A stretch of 35,379 nt of DNA from an uncultured Lentisphaeria bacterium (GTDB lineage Bacteria > Verrucomicrobiota > Lentisphaeria > Victivallales > UBA1829), in NCBI GenBank assembly GCA_905211485.1, contig CAJMAW010000011.1, positions 1-35,379 of the forward strand, in the 5' to 3' direction. Position numbers and translations under genes: made by a program. Positions within the stretch are counted from its first letter, which is position 1. Every line of letters starts with the position of its first letter. Of the stretch, positions 25,570 to 34,300 are shown piece by piece. The notes beneath the pieces were generated by a model. That model saw nothing but the letters and a program-made list of their open reading frames with translations, searched no databases and was not told the origin of the DNA.

Positions 25570-25854
25570 ATGGAAATCAAAACAAAATGGCTGAAAAATC
25601 AGCCCAAAACGAACGGGAGGAAGAGTCATCGTAATTCTTTCGGTCTGCCCGGCATTTACGGCGATTCGCGTCATGTCCGCTACGTTGCGTTTCTCTGGGA
25701 AAATTATTTCCCCACCCATGACGAATTCTGCGAAGTGGAAGGCAAACTCATGCGCGAATTCCTCGGCGACGGCATCGCGTCTCAACCTGCCGGCGAAGCC
25801 CTTGAAAAACTCTCCGGCCGCACCGCAACTTACCGGGAAGCGTGTTTCGCATGA
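25570..25854 (+). CDS. Hypothetical small protein in the PHP/EamA operon
   Basis: 94 residues that I cannot assign. The basic start (KTKWLKNQPKTNGRKSHRN) is followed by FGLPGIYGDSRHVRYVAFLWENYF and a helical tail. It begins 11 nt after the PHP gene, and its stop overlaps the EamA start (ATGA), which is strong evidence of a translated, coupled cistron. It has no membrane segment or cysteine motif. It may be a whole small protein or the surviving end of a larger one. Confidence 0.6.
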   Translation: MEIKTKWLKNQPKTNGRKSHRNSFGLPGIYGDSRHVRYVAFLWENYFPTHDEFCEVEGKLMREFLGDGIASQPAGEALEKLSGRTATYREACFA

Positions 25855-26750
25855 CACTGACAGCATTCATCCTGATTCTCATTTCCGTGTTCCTCCATGT
25901 CGGGTGGAACTTCCTGAGCAAGAGCAAAAAACCATCGGCGGCATTCTATTTGCTCGCCTCGATGACCTCGGTCGTCCTCTGGCTGCCTTTCTTTCTCTTC
26001 TGCGAAGCGGAATGGAGCGCCCTGCCCGGGCGCTTCTGGCTCCTCGTCCTCAGCAGCGGCTTCTTTGAAGTGCTCTACTTCCTCGGCTTGTTTCAGGCCT
26101 ACCGCAAAAGCGACATCTCCATGGCCTACCCGCTGGCCCGCGCCATGCCGGTTCTCATGGTGGCGGCCGTCACCATGATCTTCGGCCTCGGCCGTCCGCC
26201 AGGTACCGCCGCCCTCCTCGGCATGGCCGTCGTCAGCATCGGTTGTCTCCTGATGCCGCTCAAACACCTCTCGGAATTCCGCCCCCGCAGCTACGTCAAC
26301 CCCGCGCAGCTCTTCATCCTCCTCGCCGCCGTCGGCACCACCGGCTACACCGTCTTCGACAGTCTCGCCTCCCCCATGCTCGCCGCGAAATCCGCCTCCC
26401 CCAAAATCGTCTGGTCCGGCGCTTATCTCGGCATGATCGAACTCATGATTACCGCCGGACTCGGCTCCTATGTCTATTCCCACCAAGAGGAACGCGCCGA
26501 ATTCAAACGCCTCTTCTGCCGCTCGATTTATCCTGTGATCTGCGGATGCTTCGCCTCCGGCGCTTATGCACTCGTCCTCATTTCCATGTTGTTCGTCAGC
26601 AACGTCAGCTACATTCAAGCCTTCCGCCAGATGAGTCTCCCCCTCGGCGTCCTCGCCGGAATTTTTCTTCTTAAAGAAAACCACAATCCCCTCAAACTCT
26701 CCGGCATCGCCCTCGTCGTCGCAGGTCTCCTTCTCGTTTCTCTTGGCTGA
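25851..26750 (+). CDS. EamA/DMT superfamily transporter
   Basis: 299 residues with about ten hydrophobic helices in two repeats, the usual size and layout of an EamA (10-TM drug/metabolite) permease. The characteristic AYRKSDISMAYPLARAMPVL after helix 3 and the C-terminal FRQMSLPLGVLAGIFLLKEN are present. The substrate is unknown; in this setting it may move a sugar acid, amino acid or breakdown product across the inner membrane. The ATG at 25851 overlaps the upstream stop, so I prefer it to an in-frame ATG at 25842. Codon use is strongly C-ending. Confidence 0.85.
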   Translation: MTLTAFILILISVFLHVGWNFLSKSKKPSAAFYLLASMTSVVLWLPFFLFCEAEWSALPGRFWLLVLSSGFFEVLYFLGLFQAYRKSDISMAYPLARAMPVLMVAAVTMIFGLGRPPGTAALLGMAVVSIGCLLMPLKHLSEFRPRSYVNPAQLFILLAAVGTTGYTVFDSLASPMLAAKSASPKIVWSGAYLGMIELMITAGLGSYVYSHQEERAEFKRLFCRSIYPVICGCFASGAYALVLISMLFVSNVSYIQAFRQMSLPLGVLAGIFLLKENHNPLKLSGIALVVAGLLLVSLG

Positions 26751-26775
26751 TTGTTTTTAGATTCTGTTCACACTA

Positions 26776-26803
26776 TTGAAAAGATAGGATATACTGCTAT
26801 ATT
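26776..26803 (+). promoter_or_regulatory. Putative IS5 transposase promoter
   Basis: TTGAAA (26776-26781), a 16-bp spacer and TATATT (26798-26803). The -35 overlaps the inner end of the left inverted repeat. The predicted start falls at about the ATG (26810) and no ribosome-binding site is visible, so the message may be leaderless or poorly translated. Confidence 0.45.
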
Positions 26804-26809
26804 AACAGC

Positions 26810-27567
26810 ATGAAACTCAATCATGAACAATATGAAAAAATTGCGAAATATTTACCTCGGCAACGCGGAAATGTGAGCATGAGCAATCTTGAACTGGTGA
26901 ACGCAATCTTGTATGTTACGGAAAACGGCTGCAAATGGAGGGCACTGCCGGAATCCTATGGTAATTGGCATACGGTCTACGTTCGCATGAATCGTTGGAG
27001 CAAGAACGGCGTATTGCAACGTCTTTTCGAAGGGCTTCAGCAAGAAAATATTATCCGTATTCGAATGGAAGCGGTATGCCTGGACAGCACGAGCATCAAA
27101 GTGCATCCGAATGGAACTGGGGCTTTAAAAAAAGTGGCAAGCAAGGAATCGGGCGTTCGCGTGGAGGGCTCACAACAAAGATTCACATGGTCACCGCATC
27201 TGACCGCGCGGCTGTTTCATTCTCGCTCTCTGCAGGAAACTCCGGCGACGGCCCGGAAGGACGAAGATTATTGAATTTCACTGCCGCTAATGAAGCTCAT
27301 CGTTATTTGATTATGGATCGTGCTTATGAAGGCGATGAAACCCGTGCATTGGCGGTAGAGTTGGGGTACATTCCGGTGGTTCCGCCAAAGCAAAATCGAA
27401 AAGACCCGTGGGAATATGATAAAAATATCTACAGGCGACGGAATGAAGTTGAACGCTTCTTCTTGCGTTTAAAGAGATTTCGCAAGATTTTTACGCGTTA
27501 TGACAAACTGGATATCATGTTTGCTGGTTTTATTCTCTTTGCAATGACCATAGACTCAATAGTGTGA
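26810..27567 (+). CDS. IS5/IS427-type transposase, two frames joined by -1 frameshift
   Basis: The first frame (26810-27274) has the N-terminal helical region (LELVNAILYVTENGCKWRALP, NWHTVYVRMNRW) and the first catalytic Asp in AVCLDSTSIKVH. At a run of seven A residues (27127-27133) a -1 slip moves reading to the second frame, giving LKK-SGKQGIGRSRGGLTTKIH, the usual GRSRGG-TTK motif. It continues through LIMDRAYEGDE (second Asp) and YRRRNEVERFFLRLK (Glu) to the stop at 27567. The fused product is about 252 residues. The A-AAA-AAA heptamer is a classic slippery site, so this is probably programmed, not decay. Confidence 0.82.
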
Positions 27568-27644
27568 ACACAATCTAGGTCGATAGAATTGGGGGCTTTC
27601 AAAAGAGGTAATTTCAAAAGTATTTAATCATAGTGGGGTAAATT

Positions 27645-27738
27645 CCCCGATGCTCGCATCGTTATACTGAAATTTTGCGGCCGCCCGCTGAGCGGGCGTG
27701 CGAGGTCGGGCGTAAATACCCCGATGCTTGCATCGGGG
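27645..27738. repeat. GC-rich hairpins and a repeated CCCCGATGC motif
   Basis: CCCCGATGC occurs at 27645 and 27719. Each copy is followed by its complement, giving a perfect 9-bp stem at 27719-27738 and a degraded 6-bp one at 27645-27661. Between them lies the near-palindrome GCCCGCTGAGCGGGC (27682-27696). No gene is evident between 27578 and about 27810; this may be the end region of a decayed mobile element. Confidence 0.6.
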
Positions 27739-27810
27739 ATAGCCCTGACCGGAAGCAAAATTTTTATTTCGGAGGAGCAGAAAAAAAAGAAACAGAGGGG
27801 GGCATCTAAA

Positions 27811-27975
27811 CTCTGGGGGCCCAAACCTTCAACGGTTGAGCGAGTCAACTCGGATTTGAAAGACAACTATGGCACACGTTACGTCAGAGTTAAAGGGCAT
27901 TGGAAAGTCCTGTGTCATCTGATGTTCGGCATAATCGCCATTACAGTGAAACAACTGTTCAACATGCTTGAATAG
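27811..27975 (+). pseudogene. C-terminal fragment of a DDE transposase
   Basis: The frame encodes LWGPKPSTVERVNSDLKDNY, then GTRYVRVKGHWKVLCHLMFG and a terminal helix. This pattern is typical of the C-terminus of IS1182/IS4-like transposases, with the catalytic Glu in VERVNS. Everything N-terminal is missing. Confidence 0.62.
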
Positions 27976-28080
27976 ATTGATTTCGGTTTGATTGAAATTT
28001 GAAAAACAAGAACTCCCGTGGTGACGGGAAGGAGGTTCACGCAGAGAAAATAGACATTTTACGGCTTCCTGAGAAAAAAG

Positions 28081-28130
28081 GCCTCTTCTGCACTTTGTGA
28101 AAAACGCCTCTTCTGCACTTTGTGAAAAAA
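28081..28130. repeat. Two tandem copies of a 25-bp unit
   Basis: The unit beginning GCCTCTTCTGCACTTTGTGA occurs at 28081-28105 and 28106-28130 with one difference at the last base. The region 27976-28230 otherwise contains a short hairpin (TCCCGT / ACGGGA near 28014-28029) and no gene I can support. Confidence 0.8.
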
Positions 28131-28230
28131 GTCGTACCGAATACGTCAAGATCGACATGACGCACGAGAAAATGAGTTATTAACAGAAAAATGCCAATCT
28201 TTTTGAAATTGGCTCTAAACAGAAATCAGA

Positions 28231-29610
28231 ATGATTATGACGAGAGAAAGCATTGAGTGGTGTCAGCATTACTGGTTCAATACCGAAAATCCGGATAATC
28301 CGCGGATTCTTTTGATCGGTGACTCCATTGTAGTTGGTCATCGGGAAAAGGTGGCCGACGCGCTGAAAGGAATTGCCGTCGTCGGTGCTTTTTCCAGCTC
28401 GAAATTCGTGAGCGACCCGGCTTTTTACCGCGAACTTATGCTTGCTTTGGCTGATTACCCGATCGATTACATCTATTTCAACAATGGTTTGCACGGTTTG
28501 ACCAGCAGTGACGGGGAGTATCGTCGCGGGCTGGAGGAATTGATACAATTTCTGCGCACCAACACCCGCGCCCGCCTTTATTGGCGCAGCAGTACGCCGA
28601 TCACCGTGGCCGGTTCGCCGGAAAAGCTGGATGAAGCACAAAATGCCGTCGTCATCCGCCGCAATCGGATTGCTCAGGAAGTGATGGTCAAGCACCACAT
28701 CCCGACCGACGACCTCTATGCCGTAATGCTCAATCACCCGGAATACAGCGCAAAAGACGGTTTCCACTACAATGACGTCGGTGTAGCGGCTCAGGTGGAG
28801 CATATCGCCGCATTTCTGAAAGAGGCCTTTGCTTCCAGGCATCTCTTCTGCCGTATGAACGGTTTTGAAACCGACTTCCCCGGATTTGTTTCTGACTGGC
28901 ACGGCTACGAGAGTTACAGCTTCAAGCTTAACGGTATCTGGTGCCGCCTGATCAAACCCAACGTCAAATCCGATCCGAAAAAACACTGGTATTGGCGGGT
29001 GCATTTCTTCGGAGCCTTCCCGCACGCCGATTTCGCTCTGCTGGATCATGGCTGGTATGTGACCCACATCGACGTGCACGAGCTTTACGGCAGTGCCGAG
29101 TGTATGCGAAGAATGGATATGCTGTATAAATTCATGACCTCCCTCGGCTTCGACCCAAAGTGCGTGCCGGTCGGGTACAGCCGAGGCGGGCTTGACGTCT
29201 ATAACTGGGCGGTCAACAACACGGAAAAGGTCTATTGCCTTTATCTCGACAACCCGGTCTGCGACTTCAAAAGCTGGCCGGGCGGCCGTGGAGCGTCCGG
29301 CAATTGGCCGACCGAGTGGCAAAACTGCCTGAACGCCTGGCATTTCACCGAAGCCGAGGCGTTGTCCTATCAGCTCAACCCGGTGGACAACCTTGCCCCG
29401 CTGGCCCAAGCCGGTGTCCCGATACTGCATCTCTGCGGCGACGCCGACGAAGTGGTGCCGCCGGAAGAAAATACCAGAATCGTCGAAAAAAGGTACCGCG
29501 AACTGGGCGGCAACATCGAGGTTATCTACAAACCCGGCGCGGGTCATCACCCCCACTGCCTCGAAAACCCGCAACCCATCGTAGATTTCATCTTGAAATA
29601 CGTAAAATAA
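28231..29610 (+). CDS. SGNH-hydrolase domain fused to alpha/beta-hydrolase domain (probable bifunctional esterase)
   Basis: 459 residues without a signal peptide. Residues ~23-205 are an SGNH/GDSL esterase: ILLIGDSIVVGH (S32), NNGLHG (the Asn block) and KDGFHYNDVG (D176, H179). Residues ~210-459 are an alpha/beta hydrolase: PVGYSRGGLD (nucleophile S317), LHLCGDADEVVP (acid) and GAGHHPH (His). Both sets of catalytic residues look complete. SGNH enzymes of this kind often deacetylate glycans, so it may strip two kinds of ester from a polysaccharide or its fragments. No good ribosome-binding site precedes 28231; the ATG at 28237 is an equally possible start. A decayed GH20-like gene follows after 32 nt. 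Confidence 0.82.
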   Translation: MIMTRESIEWCQHYWFNTENPDNPRILLIGDSIVVGHREKVADALKGIAVVGAFSSSKFVSDPAFYRELMLALADYPIDYIYFNNGLHGLTSSDGEYRRGLEELIQFLRTNTRARLYWRSSTPITVAGSPEKLDEAQNAVVIRRNRIAQEVMVKHHIPTDDLYAVMLNHPEYSAKDGFHYNDVGVAAQVEHIAAFLKEAFASRHLFCRMNGFETDFPGFVSDWHGYESYSFKLNGIWCRLIKPNVKSDPKKHWYWRVHFFGAFPHADFALLDHGWYVTHIDVHELYGSAECMRRMDMLYKFMTSLGFDPKCVPVGYSRGGLDVYNWAVNNTEKVYCLYLDNPVCDFKSWPGGRGASGNWPTEWQNCLNAWHFTEAEALSYQLNPVDNLAPLAQAGVPILHLCGDADEVVPPEENTRIVEKRYRELGGNIEVIYKPGAGHHPHCLENPQPIVDFILKYVK

Positions 29611-29642
29611 CTGATTCCGCGACAGAAAGGGAATTTTCAGTC

Positions 29643-30135
29643 ATGCAGAACTTCTATTGGGAACCGCAAAACGTTACGCCTCAAGTACAGAATTTACTGA
29701 CCGAACTGCGCAAAGCAGGTTACCCTATACTGAACGCGAGGCTGGTTGTCGGCTCGATTTTCTGTCGTTGCCGGATGATTTTGACAAACTGGAAGTCGTC
29801 CGCAAAAGCGGCGGTTTCGAGATAAGGTACGGTTCTCCAACGTCGGCGGCGCGCGGCGTCGGCAGCGCGCTGGCCGAGCTGGAATGCCGCGAATCCGTAC
29901 CGTTTCGACGGCTTGGCGTCATGCTGGGATTGCTCGCGTAACAAGGTCTTCAAGATAGGCTATCTTAAACAATATCTCGTCAAACTGGCGTTGATGGGGT
30001 ACAACTTTGTCATGCTTTATACCGAAGACACCTATTGTCTGAATGACGAGCTGTTTTTCGGTTATATGCGCGGCGGTTATACCCTTGCCGAACTTCAGGA
30101 CCTTGACGATTATGCGGCCAAACTCGGTATTGAAC
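29643..30135 (+). pseudogene. Decayed glycoside hydrolase, GH20-like (frameshifted, then truncated at IS630)
   Basis: Pieces of one protein lie in alternating frames: MQNFYWEPQNVTPQVQNLLTE in the first, LDFLSLPDDFDKLEVV and YGSPTSAARGVGSALAEL in a second, then DCSRNKVFKIGYLKQYLVKLALMGYN and LYTEDTYCLNDELFF back in the first. These resemble the N-terminal domain and barrel start of GH20 hexosaminidase-like proteins. The first shift (near 29725-29750) equals loss of one base. The second is one extra G in ATGCTGGGATTGC (29928-29940). The gene stops at the IS630 boundary before any catalytic Asp-Glu pair. AAAGGGA precedes the ATG at 29643. Confidence 0.7.
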
Positions 30136-30151
30136 TAGTGTCCAGTCAAAT

Positions 30152-30179
30152 TTGAAAAGATAAGAAATTATGTTATCTT
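30152..30179 (+). promoter_or_regulatory. Putative IS630 transposase promoter
   Basis: TTGAAA (30152-30157), 16 bp, TATCTT (30174-30179). A dyad (AAGATAA / TTATCTT) covers the spacer and -10, so a self-repressing site is possible. Confidence 0.42.
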
Positions 30180-30212
30180 AATCTCCAATGGATTCATTAA
30201 TGGAGGTTGGAT

Positions 30213-31342
30213 ATGGCGGATGCAAAATATCGTTTTTGTTTAACGGACGATGAGAAGCGGGAACTGAACCAGATGGTGTCGAGCGGAAAGCGCAATGCCC
30301 GCCAGGTATTGGATGCGTTGATACTGCTTAATTGTGACGAATCCGAGGGGAAAAAGCAATCCGATGAGATTATCGGCGGGTTCTTGAAAGTCGGCAAATT
30401 GCGTGTGCATCGAGTTCGTAAGCGCTTCTTTGAAAACGGAATGTCCGGCGTGTTCAATCTGCCGCATGGCGGAGGACGTTCCAAGCAAATAGACGGTGAT
30501 TTTGAAGCGCATTTGATAGCCTTGAGTTGCGGGGAACCGCCAGAGGGGCATTCACAGTGGAGTTTGCGCTTGCTGGCTGATAAAATGGTGGAACTGGAAT
30601 ATGTTGAATCCGTATCGCATGAAACAGTGCGGCAGGCTCTAAAAAAAACGAACTCAAGCCCTGGCAAAAAGAGCAATGGGTGATTCCGCCGCAGAAAAGT
30701 GCGGCGTTTGTCGCAGATATGGAACGTGTTCTTGATATTTATAAGCGACCTTATGATGAAAAATTTCCGGTCGTTTGTTACGACGAAATGCCTCGTCAGT
30801 TGCTTGAAGAGGTACGGGAAATACAACCCATGCGTCCGGGGCGGTCCCAACGGGTAGACTATGAGTATCGCCGCATGGGAACATGCAATGTCTTGTTGGC
30901 AAGCGAACCGTTGCGAGGATGGAGAATGGCGGATGTAACGCAAACAAAGACAGCAAGGGATTGGGCGATGTTTACCGAGAAAATAGCCTCGGCATACCCG
31001 AACGCCGAAAAGATTATTTTGATTGAAGATAATCTCAACACACATAAGCCGGCATCATGGTACGAAACATTTCCGCCAGAAAAAGCCAAGGCTTTGATGG
31101 ATAAATTCGAGCTCGTTTACACCCCAAAGCATGGTTCGTGGCTCAATATGGCAGAAATTGAACTCAATGTAGTATCGGCTCAATGCCTGAAAAAGCGAAT
31201 CGCATCCATAGAAGAAATGAAAAACATGGTGAATGCATGGGAGAAGGAACGAAACGAGAAAACAAAAACCATCAATTGGCAGTTTTCAACAGCGGATGCA
31301 CGAGTAAAATTGCATCGACTATATCCATCTTTTCAAATTTGA
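30213..31342 (+). CDS. IS630 transposase, two frames joined by -1 frameshift at A8
   Basis: GGAGG lies seven bases before the ATG at 30213. The first frame (to 30683) holds the HTH region (RVRKRFFENGMSGVFNLPHGG, SQWSLRLLADKMVEL, VSHETVRQALKK). At eight A residues (30641-30648) a -1 slip gives ALKK-NELKPWQKEQWVIPP, the normal IS630 linker. The second frame then carries VVCYDEMPRQL (first Asp), ILIEDNLNTHKP (second Asp) and TPKHGSWLNMAEIE (Glu), ending at 31342. The fused product is about 376 residues, the usual size. The continuity of the family motifs across the A run supports programmed frameshifting; a one-base deletion is the alternative. Confidence 0.83.
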
Positions 31343-31385
31343 CTGGACACTAGCGGGGATCGGGAAAGGATTCTTTTCGGGCGCA

Positions 31386-34300
31386 TTGAAACAGACGACG
31401 CGCAGTCTGGCGAAACGGATCGGCGCGAATGCTGCGCGGGGAGCGATTGAAGAAGGTTCGGAAGAAGTGTGCCAGCTTTACTGGGACACGATCTGCAAGG
31501 GAGTTTATGCTAAGAAGGGGATTGAGCTGCCGGGCTGGGAAGAAGTGAAGGACAACTTCATGGGCGGAGCGCTGCCCGGCGCAGTCCTTGGGGGATTCAC
31601 CCGGCAGAACAGAGGAACGGCAGTTCAGCCGGGGACGGAGACGGCGGTGAACGGTCAAGCTGTACAGCCGGAGGCGGGAACGGGTGTGCCGCAGGAGACG
31701 CCGACGCCGGCAATGGAAGCAGTGCAACCGGAACAGCCTTCTGCTGAAGCACCTGCTGAACCCGTGCAAGCTGAACAATCACAACCGCAGATGGAGACGG
31801 CACAGCCGGAACAGGCTGAAACCCGCCCTCTGTTTGACGGACGGGAACCGGTCAGCATGGACGAAGTGGAAAATGTACCGGGAACGGCGCCAGTCCCGAC
31901 GGTTGAACAGCCGGGAATCCAGAGTGTTTCCGAAGCGGAAGCAATCCCTCGAACAGAACCATTGCGAAGTTTGCGGGCGGATGAGACGGGTCGGAAGCTG
32001 GCGGGAGCGATGGCGAAGGCGTTGAAGCTGAATCTGACTCTGGAACAGCGCCGGGAAGGAGACAGCGGAGATGTGCGCGGCTGGTATGACAGCAAGGATA
32101 ATTCCCTGCATGTGTATGCGGACACGCCGGTACTGGAAGTGTTCGGACATGAACTCAAGCACTATTTCGACCATAAAGGAATCGGGACGGAGCTGTCGGA
32201 GTTCATGCTGTCGAATCTGAACGATGCAGGGCGCGCAGAACTGCAGAAGATTACGGAGCGGTATCAGCAGCAGGGAGTGGAGACAAACGCGGCGGAAGAG
32301 CTGCTTGCCGACCAATTCGGGCGGATGCTGAGCGATCCGGAGTTTCTGGCGGACACGGTGCGGCGGGCGGAAGCGAAACAGGCTGGATTCGGCAGGCACA
32401 TTGCGCAGCTGGTGCTGGATTTTGTGAAGCAGATGCGGAAGAAGCTGAAGCTGATCGGGACGAAGGAAGCGAAGGAATGGTTTGACCATCTGGGCGAAAT
32501 CCGGGACCGGGCGGCGGAGCTGATCGCCGACGTTGCCGCCGGCGACAGCAAATATGAAATAGGAAATATGAAATATGAAATGGGAGCCGAGCCGGGGGCA
32601 AATGCGGCGGTGAACGGTCAGGAGACGCAGAAGGCGGAAACCCAGAGGGCGAAGGATGAAGTCAAAGAGCCGAAGCCGGAAGCGAAGGTGGCAGAAAAAG
32701 CGGAAATGCCGAAAACGGAAGAAACTGCTACTGTAAAAACACCGGAAACGGAAAAATCAAGTGAAGCGGCGGAAAAAGCGGAAGAGAAAACGGGTGACCC
32801 GGAAGTGATGAGTCTTGACCAGTTTCTGGCATCACGCGGCGTGGCTGCGCCTATTTCTGATTTCATGATTGACAAGCTGAAAATTCCGCACGGATTGACG
32901 GCGCGTCAGGAACAGCAGTTCCATAAAGAAGCAGAAGCAGCCCGTAACGCCTATCACAATAAACGTGATACGGCAATCGAGGAATACGAACGGCTGGTGG
33001 CAGAAGGGAAAATCCGGAAGCCGACAATTATAGAAGAAGCCCTGCGAAAAGCGCATGGGCATCCGGACAATCCGTCGGTGCAGGCGGCGCGCAGAGTGTT
33101 GAAGAAGCGCGGCATTGACTGGCGGACAGGTGAACCGCTGGCGGAATCAGCAGAAGAAAACAAGACTCCGGAAGCTACGGCGGCACCTGCGGCGGGAAAT
33201 GAAAAGAAAGCGGCGCCGCCGCGCAGACGAGCGACTGTCGAGGAGAATGGTGAAGCTCTGGACAATGCCGGTCGGGTTCAGCTGTTATCCTCGAAACCTG
33301 CGGGTGTGAATTTCAAGGATGCGAAAGTTTATCTGGACCGGGGCAGCGGGTACAGCCGGGTTCGTCTGGCGGAAAAGGGAAATGACCTGTATGCTTTGTT
33401 TACCGGTCAAAACTTCAAAAATCGATATATCAAGATTGCGGATTACCAGAACACCACGCCAGCGGAAGTGATTGCAGATATACCCAATCAGGGGCGGAAT
33501 TTTGAGGACGCTCTGCATGATTATTATGACGCCAAGGGTTTGAATCTGGGATATGCTGCGCCGCTGAGCCGGATGAAAATGCCGGCTTCTCAAAGTGAAG
33601 CTCCGGCGGTGAAGAGTGCGGAACAGAAGTTCAATGAAGCGAAGACGTTCCCGGCACGCTGTCATGAGCTGATTGATTTGAAGGACGGGAGCTATACCAT
33701 CAACGGGATTTCTTTTGTCAAGGATGGCACGCTGTATCAGATGGACGGGCTGACGGAGAAGGTGAATGCGCGGCTGTTGACGCAGATTCTGGGCAAGGCG
33801 AAGAACGCGGCGGAATCAGTTGTCAAGCAAAATTTGACAACTGATGAAGGGCTTGCTGTCCTTGAGGAAAAGATTTATCAACAAGAACAGAAAATGGATG
33901 AGCTGGCGAAGTACGCGACGCCGGCATCGTACGACGCGCGGAAAGCCGAAGAGTATTATAAGGAGAAGTCGGAACTGGATAAACTGCGGCAGCAGTACAA
34001 CGAAATGCTGGACGCCGCGGCGGCGAAACGTCCGGAAAGCAGACCGGAACGCCGCCGCTTTATCAATGACTTCGGCGAAGCGACGACTCGTGAAATCACG
34101 ACTGCAACATATGAACGTGCGCAGAAGCGGCAGGAACAGGCGGTTCTGCGCAATATGGGAGTGAAATTCTCCTTGAAACGTGAACCGCTGGACGTAGAAG
34201 ATTTTCGGCAGATGGAAGCACATGAACGTCCGGGAAAAGTGCATTTTGACTCGGTCAAGGATTTGTATCATATTTATGAACAGGAGTATCTGGGACAGAC

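Larger units (their letters stand above)
26760..27575 (+). mobile_element. IS5 family insertion sequence (IS427-like)
   Basis: An 816-bp element with 20-bp inverted ends that differ at one base (left GATTCTGTTCACACTATTGA), flanked by TA on both sides (26758-26759, 27576-27577). Size, TA-type duplication and a two-frame transposase joined at a poly-A run fit the IS427 group. Confidence 0.85.
30138..31350 (+). mobile_element. IS630 family insertion sequence
   Basis: A 1213-bp element with perfect 24-bp inverted ends starting GTGTCCAGTCAAATTTGAAA (30138-30161 and 31327-31350), flanked by TA on both sides (30136-30137, 31351-31352) as expected for IS630 insertion at TA. The two flanks belong to unrelated genes. 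Confidence 0.9.

Noticed and set aside
25830..26684. A 284-codon minus-strand frame opposite the EamA transporter
   Set aside because: Glu/Gly/His-rich low-complexity text produced by reading a C-ending membrane-protein gene backwards.
28081..28130. CRISPR array
   Set aside because: Only two directly abutting units with no spacers, and no cas-like genes nearby.
28180..29574. A 464-codon minus-strand frame opposite the double esterase
   Set aside because: The plus strand carries two complete esterase motif sets; the minus frame shows no recognisable motif and would leave those unexplained.
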